Shown here: positions 1 to 9,644 of the stretch, piece by piece
How positions within the stretch are numbered: the first letter of the stretch is position 1
Layout of the letters: the number at the start of each line of letters is the position of its first letter
NCBI GenBank assembly: GCA_034687125.1
Contig: JAQGBZ010000355.1
Location: forward strand, 1-64,000
Length of the DNA: 64,000 nt
Direction: 5' to 3'
Source of the DNA: Neelides folsomi
Taxonomy: Eukaryota; Arthropoda; Collembola; Neelipleona; Neelidae
Position numbers and translations under genes: made by a program
Notes under the pieces: model-generated
Seen by the model: the letters and a program-made list of their open reading frames with translations, nothing else
The model's database searches: none
What the model was told of the DNA's origin: nothing

Positions 1-183
1 CCTTCACTTTTCGGAATTCCGTTCCGTTCCGATTCCGATAGCCTTCACTTTTCGGAATTCCGTTCCGTTCCGATTCCGATAGCCTTCACTTTTCGGAATT
101 CCGTTCCGTTCCGATTCCAGTGGCCCTTCACTTTTCCAAAATGCGTTCCGGTAGTTCCGGTTCCGTTCCGGCGCCCGGGTCTG
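1..183. mobile_element. Edge of a hAT-like DNA transposon with 41-bp subterminal tandem repeats
   Basis: Three copies of a 41-bp unit (1-41, 42-82, 83-123) are followed by a diverged fourth copy and then a GC-rich end reading gcgcccgggtctg at 171-183. Read on the minus strand the end starts CAGACCCGGGCGCCGG, which resembles hAT-superfamily terminal inverted repeats (short, often starting CAG). Clusters of subterminal repeats are also a known hAT feature. The element would extend left of the window, so neither a transposase nor the other end can be seen. The 8 bp after position 183 (gtacatag) could be a target-site duplication, but this cannot be tested here. The family call is an inference from the end sequence only. 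Confidence 0.45.
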
Positions 184-971
184 GTACATAGGTAATATGG
201 AATTGAGAGATTATAGAGTGCTCTCGGTTTTATTAAAATGTTATTACGTTAAAACAATTGAAAGTAATTTACTCATGTACTCAATATCCTATTATCATTG
301 TACTCTTATACTTTTTTACAAAAATTACGTTGTGTTTTTGCATTAACATTAACTATTCACTATTTACGAACGTATATTACTTTCGATAAACGAGTGCATA
401 AATAATGCTACCGGGTTTCTTTGTTTTACACTAGAAATGTTTTTTTTGATAAACCAGACATCTCGCCTATTATCTAGCGCTTCGGCAATTACAAATAATT
501 ACCTACATAATACCTACAAAGGTAGTACAAAATTATAGATGGTGTATTAATATTCGTATGTAATTCATAAATCATTATAAAAATCGCTAATTGTATTTGA
601 ATTTAAGATGCTCTTACAGTCAATGACTGAAATTCAAGATGAATTAAAATTGATTAAACTTATAGTTATATCTTATAAAATCATATTAATTACTAAAGTC
701 ATACAAATACAAAATAGGACTGATTGATTTTTATTGACTTAAAAAAGCTTCGCATACAAAATGTGAATAAAATGTGAATAAAAATATTTTGCTACATGAA
801 AAAGTCTTTTTGCAATATTGTTGTAAACTTTCAACTTTACAACAAATAACATATAGGGAGAATATTCTTGGCACTGGCACTAGAGTCACTCGGAAGTTTT
901 GAAAACCCCACACAACAGAGATATAAAAATTTCGTTTCAATTTTTGTTGAGGTGATTTAAGAAATCATTCT
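184..971. other. AT-rich intergenic stretch, no gene seen
   Basis: About 0.8 kb between the transposon edge and the stop of the Trp-rich gene. I see only short chance reading frames and no splice-consistent coding signal. Its right end probably contains the 3' UTR of the minus-strand gene that stops at 972. Confidence 0.6.
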
Positions 972-1848
972 TCACCAGGATGATTGCCAACCTGATCCTC
1001 CATTTCCATTGCTCCATCCGGAGCTTGCTGGTTGCCATCCACTGCTTTTTTGCCAACCGTTGTTATTGTTGTTCTCCCATCCTCCATATCCACCATCTCC
1101 GCTTTTCCATCCTCCATTGTTTTGTTCCCATCCGTTGCTCTTTTGCCATCCTCCATTGTTTTGCTCCCATCCGTTGCTCTTTTGCCATCCACTGCTAGCT
1201 GGTTGCCATCCGGAGCTGCTGGATGATTTCCATCCACTGCTAGCTGGTTGCCATCCAGAGTTACTGGAAGATGATTGCCATCCACTGCTGGCTGGTTGCC
1301 ATCCAGAGCTGCTGCTGGATGAATCCCACCCACTGCTTGCTGGTTGCCATCCTGAACTGGAGGACGATGATCCAGATTGCCATCCAGAATAAGCTGGTTG
1401 CCATCCAGAAGACTTTTGCCAGCCAGAGCTTGGCTCCCATCCGTTACTTTGTTGCCATCCGGATCGTTCCGGCTTCCAACCACTGGACCTTCCCTTGGAC
1501 CATCCAATTGAAATCAACGGTCTCTTCCATCCTGATGACCATCCTACATAATTAAAATTGAAATTATTTTTAGTAAATTGGCCTTAAAAAATAAAAACCA
1601 CGTTTATGAAAATATCGTTTAATATTGTAAACATTCAAAAAAATATTTTTACCTCCACTTGATCCAGACCATCCACCAGCGTATCGGCCAGCGTATGCGG
1701 TAGCGACAAGGAGTAAGAGAATCTACCAATAAAAGCAAAATGATAATTCGAATCAAAATTTTATTTTTGTTTTTTAGTTATTTTATAAGTATAGTAGGTT
1801 AAAATATTATAAAAATTATAATAAAAGCGAACATACCAAACACTTCAT
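972..1848 (-). CDS. Secreted Trp-rich repeat protein (GWQPASSGW repeats)
   Basis: Three coding exons: 1837-1848, 1653-1722 and 972-1543. All junctions have GT-AG introns and matching phase, giving 217 aa. Exon 1 encodes only MKCL; with exon 2 it forms a classic signal peptide, MKCLILLLLVATAYA, so the protein should be secreted. The mature part is built from Gly, Ser, Trp, Gln and Asn. I count 28 Trp, almost all in Gly-Trp pairs. The unit GWQPASSGW recurs about six times, separated by Ser runs, and a second unit, QKSNGWEQNNGGW, occurs twice. No catalytic domain or cysteine framework is visible. Low-complexity secreted proteins like this are found among structural, adhesive and cuticle-associated proteins, but I do not recognise this family and assign no function. 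The repeats also keep other frames open by chance. A TATA box lies about 80 bp upstream. Confidence 0.85.
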
Positions 1849-1928
1849 TTTAAAATCTCTTAGAGAGCTCTAAAGTGAAGTTGGAAGATCTTTAGTTGGA
1901 AGTGGCGTATGGGAACTGTAATGTGCCA

Positions 1929-1937
1929 TTATATATA
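1929..1937 (-). promoter_or_regulatory. TATA box of the Trp-rich gene
   Basis: The minus strand reads TATATATAA about 80 bp upstream of the ATG at 1848. This is a suitable distance for a start site around 1900 and a short 5' UTR. A strong TATA box fits a tissue-restricted, highly expressed gene. Confidence 0.6.
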
Positions 1938-4217
1938 AGAAGAGAAATGTCAGCCTTGACAGGTGGGTCGTGGAAGTGTACGCTCATTTCTCTAGCTGAC
2001 TAATTAAATCACACTGAATACAAATATGTGGAGTAAAGGATGTGAAGGGATGAAAAAGGTTGGTCAACCTTCTTTCCTATCAAATTCCCTTTTCCACTAA
2101 AAAGTTGTCAAGGGCGGTGAGAAGAAATCACTCTCTTTATGGTGCCTTCGACATTCACCGACGGTTCTTGGTTCATTAAAGACCTCCGCCCCCGCCAGTG
2201 CCTCTAACCCAAACTGACACAGAGGGAAAGAAGAAACACGGCATTGTACATTTTTATTTACATTTAAACCTTAACCAATCTACGAGCTCTGCGAACATTA
2301 ACTAATTGATTCTTCCTTATTTATTGCCGGCTGTTCTTCGAATTTCATTCTTGAGCCTTGTATTTATTTTGTACAAGAAGATGCTTTTTCACAATAACAA
2401 ACAGATTTTAAGGATAGACTTGCGGTTTTATGAGATTTTTCTTCAAAGGCATTAAACAAATTAATTTATTTAAGTGCAAGGCATCTTCATTATCAATAAG
2501 TAATCATATATCCTACGTTACCATTTATTTTTATTTACACATTAAAACTTAAAAGTGAGTCTGTTAGTATTTTCTCATTAATAACGACAATAATGAGCCA
2601 CCATTATAGTTAACCTTAAGCCCATTATAACACCCATTTTCATATTAATTAATTTTTTAATGTGATAAGATATGAAGGATATTATAAAAATGTTCAAAAT
2701 TTCAAAAGTACCTGAACATCCGCATTTAAATTAATCATCCATTCATGTACTCTAGTAATATGTAATTGCATACGGAACAAAGTTGTATTAATAAGAGTAT
2801 ACCATATGTAGAGTAGTATACCCATTCGTTTTATTGTTAGAACTTGTTAAAATAAATACAAATAATCGACACTTGTAATTTCTGTAATAGTAATGGTAAG
2901 TTAATTACACATAACATTATATACATTTTATTTTCAATTTTAGTAAAAAAAACAATGTAACAGTGTCAGTGTGATTAACTTTCATTGGCCAAATTAAAAA
3001 TGCGATAAGCTCCATATGCTCACTTATGAAATTGAAAGCTGTATGATTAAACTATTTTTTATTTAGCTAATTCTACCGTGTCTTACTACCATTTTTTATC
3101 AAAGATTAAAGGGCCTTTTTAATTTTATTATCATTATGACAGATATCAAATGATAAACGCAACACTTTTTCTATTATGGAAATGAGACCAACAAGACGGT
3201 TATATTATGCAGAAGTCATTGAGAATTTTTAAACACAACCTCGTTGTGAACATACGTAGGTGCAGAGAAGTAATTAAGTGTAAAAAACTGATGGATAGTT
3301 GATTGAAATTTTGGCAATCAGGCAAGTAAATCGTATTTTAAGTGATAGTTTGTGGTAAGATCTGAGTATACGATTAATTCCTGTTCAATCATTTTGTGAC
3401 TTTATTCACCTTACTTATTGATGCATAATTACCTCAATAAATATTTGAAAGGATTGTCCCATCCTTTTATGCTACACGACCACTTAAGATCTTATTCACA
3501 TCTTACACATAGTGCATGCAAAGTCAAAGAGTCAGAAAGAATAATGAAGAATAATTTCATTTAATATTTTTCTAAAGGAGTGTAGCCGCAAGACCTTGCA
3601 TTACCACATAAGCCACTCAATCCTTTAACATGAATTAATTTAATTAATGCCTTTGTATGACATCGATAGTTGTTCTAACGAGGATCTTCCTAGATCATTT
3701 TTTGTTAAACATGTAAGCTGTACAATTGTTTATAAAATACATACTTAAATAAAAATGAATGCTCCCCATACCCCATGATTATGATTAATAATAGTTGGAT
3801 GGACGGCTTTTACTCACAAAGGACTCAAAATAGTAATGAATACATGTGATTTAAATGATAAAATGCATTACTAATGATAAATGTCTTTATTTGTGGAGAT
3901 CAAGTTTTGCAGGACATTAAAAAACACTGTGCCGAAGAAACGTTTTGAATTTCAATGCAATAATTAAAACAGTTATTATGTATTTTAATAATTTTTATTA
4001 AAACACGTAAGATTCATTATAACAATATTAACGAAAAACAATTAATTAATTAGTACAAAATATATTTATTGAATAAATACATTCACACTTAAACTTACCA
4101 GAAAGAATCAATCATTTCATATACATATAAATAAAATCACTAAAACATTATAACGATATTATTAATTTGATAAAAATAAATTATGCTTATTAAGATAACA
4201 TTGAATTAAGGAAAAGA
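1938..4217. other. Intergenic, AT-rich, no gene seen
   Basis: About 2.3 kb between two secreted-protein genes on the same strand. No frame is supported by splice sites or recognisable protein. The proximal few hundred bases (about 1940-2200) are less AT-rich and may hold upstream control elements of the Trp-rich gene. The far end should include the 3' UTR side of nothing on this strand, since both neighbours read leftwards. Confidence 0.55.
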
Positions 4218-4936
4218 TTAAAAGGATTTAAAATAAGACCTTCCACTTCGGGCACCCGCTTGCCCGTATTTTTTTTGAGGAGATGAGTATTGTTGCTCAT
4301 ACTGCTGAGGTGGTTTATATTGTTGGCTGTATTGTTGTTGAGGTTGATATGGCTGCTGTCCGTACTGTTGCGGTGGTTGAGGATACATTTGCTGCTTAGG
4401 GTATTGCTGCTGCTCATATTGTTGAGTTTGCTGTGTATATTGTTGTTGGGGATATTGTTGAGGCTGATATTGCTGCTGTTGCTCGTATTGCTGTGGCTGC
4501 TGTTCATATTGCTGTGGCTGCTCGTACTGTTGTTGAGGCTGCTCATATTGTTGTGGATATTGCTGCTGAGGTTGTTCATACTGTTGTGGATATTGCTGTT
4601 GAGGTTGTTCATATTGTGGAGGTGGATATTGGCTATTTTGCTGTTGTTGGCCGTATTCCTGAGGTGGATATTGTTGAGGCGGAGGATAATAAGGAGTAAT
4701 TGGAACGGTCAACGGTTCGTATCGGATCTCCCCATATTTCCTGAATCCGAAATGCGGGTTGACTTCGTAAGGCTCCTGTTCAAAAAACGACTTCCTGTCT
4801 TCTCCCGGAGTTTCGCCAGGTCTTCCGCCCACAACTATTCCTGCCGTCAGAACCTAATTACATCATATACACTTGTTTGACACTTGGATATTTAAAGGAT
4901 TATGTGACTTACGAGAATCGCAAGGGGACCCTTCAT
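4218..4936 (-). CDS. Secreted Gln/Tyr/Pro-rich low-complexity protein
   Basis: Two coding exons, 4913-4936 and 4218-4853, with a phase-0 GT-AG intron, give 219 aa. Exon 1 encodes MKGPLAIL and exon 2 continues VLTAGIVVG, together a signal peptide. Next comes a non-repetitive segment of about 55 residues, including NPHFGFRKYGEIRYEPL. Then follows about 130 residues of Gln/Tyr/Pro repeats of the type YEQPQQQYPQQ, ending in a basic tail, SGRSYFKSF. The repeat is a CAG/CAA-type microsatellite at DNA level and keeps the antisense frame open by chance. Composition resembles extracellular matrix, cuticle or adhesive proteins, but no chitin-binding (Rebers-Riddiford) motif is visible and no family is recognised. 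Gene architecture (tiny leader exon, TATA box) matches the Trp-rich gene next door, so shared expression is possible. Confidence 0.85.
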
Positions 4937-4993
4937 CTTCTTCACGCCGCTCTGACTGAGAGAATTACTCGGCTGCGGAGTAGGATAGGGTCG

Positions 4994-5001
4994 TATTTAT
5001 A
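4994..5001 (-). promoter_or_regulatory. TATA box of the Gln/Tyr-rich gene
   Basis: The minus strand reads TATAAATA about 58 bp upstream of the ATG at 4936. This implies a start site near 4965 and a 5' UTR of roughly 30 nt. Confidence 0.65.
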
Positions 5002-5902
5002 AGGAACCCCACTGTCCTAATTCAGTCTTAGAAATCGGCCCAGTTTGCTCTTCTTCATTGTCTCGTCAACCACGGTCCTATTTATATTTTCCTTTACACC
5101 CAATCTCACTTTCGTCGTCCCTTTCGCTTTCACTCATTCGGTCAGAATATTTATGTAGAACCTAGGGGCCCTTATCGCATTATTGTCACTCAATCATTCC
5201 TCCTAATCCTCCTTTGGTTCCAAGATCCTCATTTCACTCACCTATTTATTTTCTCCAAATTCTAACTGCATAATTCATTCTAGTTTGAAGAGACTTATGG
5301 AGCGGTCTTTGTGAATGAAAACTATTCAAAGACATTTTATGACTCAAATTGTTGCTGTTTAAAATAACTGTTTGTTTTGCGGTGAAGTTTCATCTTTATT
5401 TAAACTCAATTTAATATTTATTGTATGATGATTACCGTGATCAACTATTATGTACACACATGAGCATTAGCTAATTATTATATAATTTATAAAATTATTT
5501 TGCGTTTAGGCATTTAGTATTATTGCTTATTGTAGTATATCGTAGTATTTTGTTAATTGCTTGACTTTTAATGAACAAATTAATAAATAATCTTTAATAA
5601 ATAAGAAAATATTAATTATTTTAACTATACTGAATATTATCATAATGGTGTAGTGTACTATATAAGTGGCGTAATATAAAGTACACATTTATTATTAAAT
5701 TTAAATACTCCGAAAACTCCGAATGCTTATTAGAACAAATGTTTATAAAATCATTTTAACACTTTACAATTACATAGTACTATATAATATTTTTTGGCAG
5801 AATATTCAACTCCAAACTGTAGTTAAAATAGAGACAAAGGATTTAAACACGTTTTATAAGTAATAAGTTAAGTAAATATAAAATTATTCGAAAGTAATTA
5901 AA
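5002..5902. other. Intergenic, AT-rich, no gene seen
   Basis: About 0.9 kb between the promoter of the Gln/Tyr-rich gene and the stop codon of the SLC35F5-like gene. The part near 5902 should hold the 3' UTR of the latter. No further coding signal. Confidence 0.6.
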
Positions 5903-8325
5903 TCAAGTTAAAAGGGAAGAATTTCCCAAACTGGATTCATCATTATCTGCTGTATCGGAATGACTAAGGAGCGAATTTCCTTCCTCTTCTTCAAAGTCCC
6001 CTTCTATTTCTTGGTTAACAAGTACTCTGGAAAATAAAGAAAATTCATTTTCTTGAAAGCCCATTTGAGAAATTTCACCTTTGGTATGTAACATCCCGGC
6101 GAAAGGAAATTTTCTTAAGAATGTCAGCAATAGGGTCCCAATTCTCATAGTGTGAGAGGGCAGTAACGGCAAAAAAGGAAACGACCATTGGAATAGCTCC
6201 TATGTAAAAGAGCCCCGAGTAACTCACTCGATCCAAAAGAATGTCAGCTGCCATCGATAAAGGAATTGTGAGACTTATTGCCAGTGTGGCTATAAGTGAA
6301 GAAGTTAAAAAGCAGCCCCTTTAAACCAAAAGTCAATTTAAGTCAAATTATTTTATTAAAACCAATAAAAAGTTTTATTTTATGATCATAGGGTCATAAA
6401 TTTCCACATTTGGTTATACAGCAATTATTTTAATGAATTACCAGAGCCAGAGGACTTCAGAAAATACTGTTCCGATAATACCATTTATAACTAGAAATAG
6501 CCATTGCCTCTTTGAAGGCCATTCAAAATGCTCCAATTCAGTATAATTGAAGAGAATGAATAAAGGCCACAAAAGTATTAGATTAAAAAGTCCTACAAAA
6601 CCTGAAATTAAAAATGTTCAATATAAGTTAATTGAACCACCATTGTAAATCTAACATGGAACAAACGATTGGAAATGCTTATAGGTTGTAAATCTTATCC
6701 ATATCTTACCAAAGAAAAGAGGAATGTCCATTTTATCTTCATGGTCCACTTTCTTCCTTAAGAAGACAAGGTAGGCCGCATAAAAGAAGGCACTGACTAG
6801 TGAAAAGACGGCTCCAAATGGAATTGCCTTATGCTCTACTCGAAAGTCTGACATGCTCACCACGACCTAATATAAGTACGTAACATGTTTTCAATCAAAT
6901 AACTAGTATTTAAACATAATTCAGCATTAAAATGGAATATCCTATTAAATAATAAATATATTGAATAAGGGATAACTTACTACGCCAGCGATACTGAGAA
7001 GAACTGCTAGTAATTTAGACAGCGTAATTCTGTCTTGTACTACTGAAGGGAATATTGATGCGAGGACAAGAGTAAAGAGACTCGAAGACGATGAGAGAAC
7101 ATTTACAATCCCTACTTGTGTATGTGAGATTGCTAATTGGTACGTGTAATTAGCTACAAACCACTATAATAAACAAAAAAACTCTTACCAATCAATAACG
7201 AAATATAAAATATTGAATTGAAAGGTCACGTTTGAAGGTTCTTACCAAAAGACAAAATGTAATTGCCATATTTGCCGTTTCGGATATGCTAAGTTTATTT
7301 GCTAATCGATAAGCTAACTGCTCCGCTTGTATGGTTGCTTCATATGACATTCTGGCTAATATAGCTTCAGCGGCTTCTGATTCTGATAATTGACGAACCT
7401 AAAATGACAATTTAATGACAGTTATATTTACCATATCTCACTATGTTTTGTATAAATACAAATATAAAAAATATTTAAAAGTATGGATTACTAACACATA
7501 TAAATCCAAAAAGCTATATTTGTCATACATATTGTGTGAAATCTAACTGAATTCGAATAGTATTGAGTAATAATCAATAACCATACCTCTGCCAATTTGT
7601 TAAATCTGACAGAACGTTGGTGTAGAGAATCATCGCTATCATTCCCCGAATTTGGCTCAAAGTTTGTAGGTATAAAAACCGACGGACTCTAAAGAATTGA
7701 AAAAAGAATTATATGATTGTAGTGTAATTAATAATTTGATGATAATACTTGAGTAAATATAGCTTAAATTTTATTCATACGAGAGTAGCATCATTGGCAT
7801 TATCATCAATGTCCACTGCTTCATCAACTAAGGCTTCAGCCTCCGTTGCAATTAACTAAAAATTTATGTTTAATTAGACACAATTCAATGTTCAAAAGTT
7901 TGTAAAATATATAATATGTAAATTAGAATGGTAATTAGACAAATAATACATTAGAATTTACTGTGTATGTGTGATCCTCTCGCTTTACACATCTTTCATT
8001 CCAAGGAGTCCATAAGACAAATCCAACCAAAAAAATGAGAAACATTGACGTCTTAACATAGGTACTGAAAAATGGTTTGTCGAATTTCTCATCATGGAAT
8101 ATATACTGAAAAATATAAAAAAGTTAAAAATTATTTAAAAATTATACTGAAATAAAAATCGAGTAGAAATATTATAAAGATAAAAAAAATCACAGAAGAG
8201 AGTTCAGAGGAAGCAACCCAAATGACATCGACTAGAATCAAGACAAGAATTCCGAGGGTGAGTCTTTGTGTTGGTCCCAACATTGAAGCACTTCCTCCCC
8301 CAAATCCAACTTGTCCATTCTCCAT
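5903..8325 (-). CDS. SLC35F5: SLC35F5-like multi-pass transporter
   Basis: Ten coding exons: 8194-8325, 7962-8105, 7781-7855, 7587-7688, 7246-7398, 6981-7163, 6710-6866, 6442-6601, 6079-6318 and 5903-6026. All phases match and give 489 aa, against about 520 in vertebrates. Family landmarks are [13 protein letters not shown] near residue 35, [14 protein letters not shown] in exon 2, [18 protein letters not shown] in exon 6, and the C-terminal [20 protein letters not shown] and SHYENWDP. About ten hydrophobic segments make up two EamA/DMT repeats. The family is predicted to move small substrates across internal membranes; the substrate is not evident from sequence. An acidic linker (residues about 93-150) follows the second helix. 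A 5' UTR splice acceptor lies at 8407, so a non-coding first exon exists. The leader holds an 11-codon upstream frame at 8331-8363. The last intron is only 52 nt. Confidence 0.93.
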
Positions 8326-8407
8326 TATTATTATCTCAAAAAGTTAAATATTTCAATTCGCATTATAAATCTGACTTTGTCCAGCCTTCAATTTGTAAAA
8401 AAATGAC

Positions 8408-9604
8408 CTGAAAATATAAAAAAGAAAAGTTATTGGGGTTTCAATTAGCTTCTAAGAGTAGAATTTTTATAAATTCATCAATGCAGCTTCTTGTCATATT
8501 GAAGCTAACACTAATACAGACTAATAATTAAAGTTAACAATAAGTTAGCAATGTAAAAGCAAGATAAAATATGTCAATTTGGATTCAATATATATCCGTC
8601 TATGCTTCAAAAGTTAAAATCAATGACATCATTTATTGTATGAATAAAATGTTAAATATTGATTTTACATTATCATCATTTTTATGACTTTACCTGAAAA
8701 GAAAACTGTGACTGTGAAGATTGGTATTGCGTTGACAAGTCGTTTTATTGCGTGCTACCATTTGACAGCAAAATCGATTCTTATGAAAATTTCAATAGAA
8801 AGTAAGAAGAATAGAAAAGGACATTCCTTGAGTTTAATTTGTTTAAAATATGTCTTTGATAAATTAAAGTACTTTAAAGTTGACTGTAATGTTTAACACC
8901 CACCAAAATGAAACTAAAGTTTAATTTATAATTTAATATGGGATTATATTAATAATCTGTAATGACCCGCTTATCATTCTCTTATAATATCACAATGCAA
9001 TGAATCTATCTAATGCTAAAGTGTAGAATAATTTAAACATCGCGGGGAACAGAGTGTATGCTTTATCCATATGAGGAGCAGCCATGGCCAATTCACCTTC
9101 ATATCCAAATACGTGCATTTTAAGGTATATCTCGATTAACACGTTCTTCTTGGCCTAATGTGACTGAATTTCATTATCTACTTAAACCTTTAAAGTAAAG
9201 TTAAAGAGCGTAAACGACATCAAAGAGTATAAAGTGTGTAAACATCGGGATGACGTGAAAATTATCAATTGATTTGACTTTACAGGGCTGTTCTAAACAT
9301 TTGAGTTTGGATATTTTAAAAATATGATTGATTGTGAAGTCCAACAAGGAAAAAGATGTGAAATTATTTAAGCTTTAAAAGATATTATAAATTGATCTTT
9401 ATAATCAACTTATTTTAATCTGGAATTCAACTATACATCGGTTATCTACGTCTCCTTTAGAAAATGATCGTAAGAACTTTACACGTGATTTGAATGTTTC
9501 ATAAGGATGAATTGATGAATGGAAATCAATTTGGTTATTTAAATGATATAATATGCCTGTTCAAAATAACAAGATAATATATTAAAATATCTTTTGATTT
9601 TTAG
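8408..9604. other. Divergent intergenic region between SLC35F5 and the next gene
   Basis: Both flanking genes point outward. A splice acceptor at 8407 (minus) and another just before 9605 (plus) show that each has a 5' UTR intron reaching into this stretch, so first exons and promoters should lie within it. I cannot place them. A 70-codon frame at 8684-8896 has no recognisable product. Confidence 0.5.
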
Positions 9605-9644
9605 ATGAGATCAAGAAAGTGGATTTGAATTTCTAATCTCAACC

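Noticed and set aside
980-1555. Long plus-strand and second minus-strand frames across the Trp-repeat region
   Set aside because: They are open only because the DNA repeat lacks stops in several frames. They have no signal peptide, splice sites or sensible composition, whereas the GW frame joins to a signal peptide.
4290-4880. Plus-strand Leu/Ile-rich frame of 196 codons
   Set aside because: It is the antisense of the Gln/Tyr repeat; hydrophobic composition follows directly from CAG/CAA/TAT complements.
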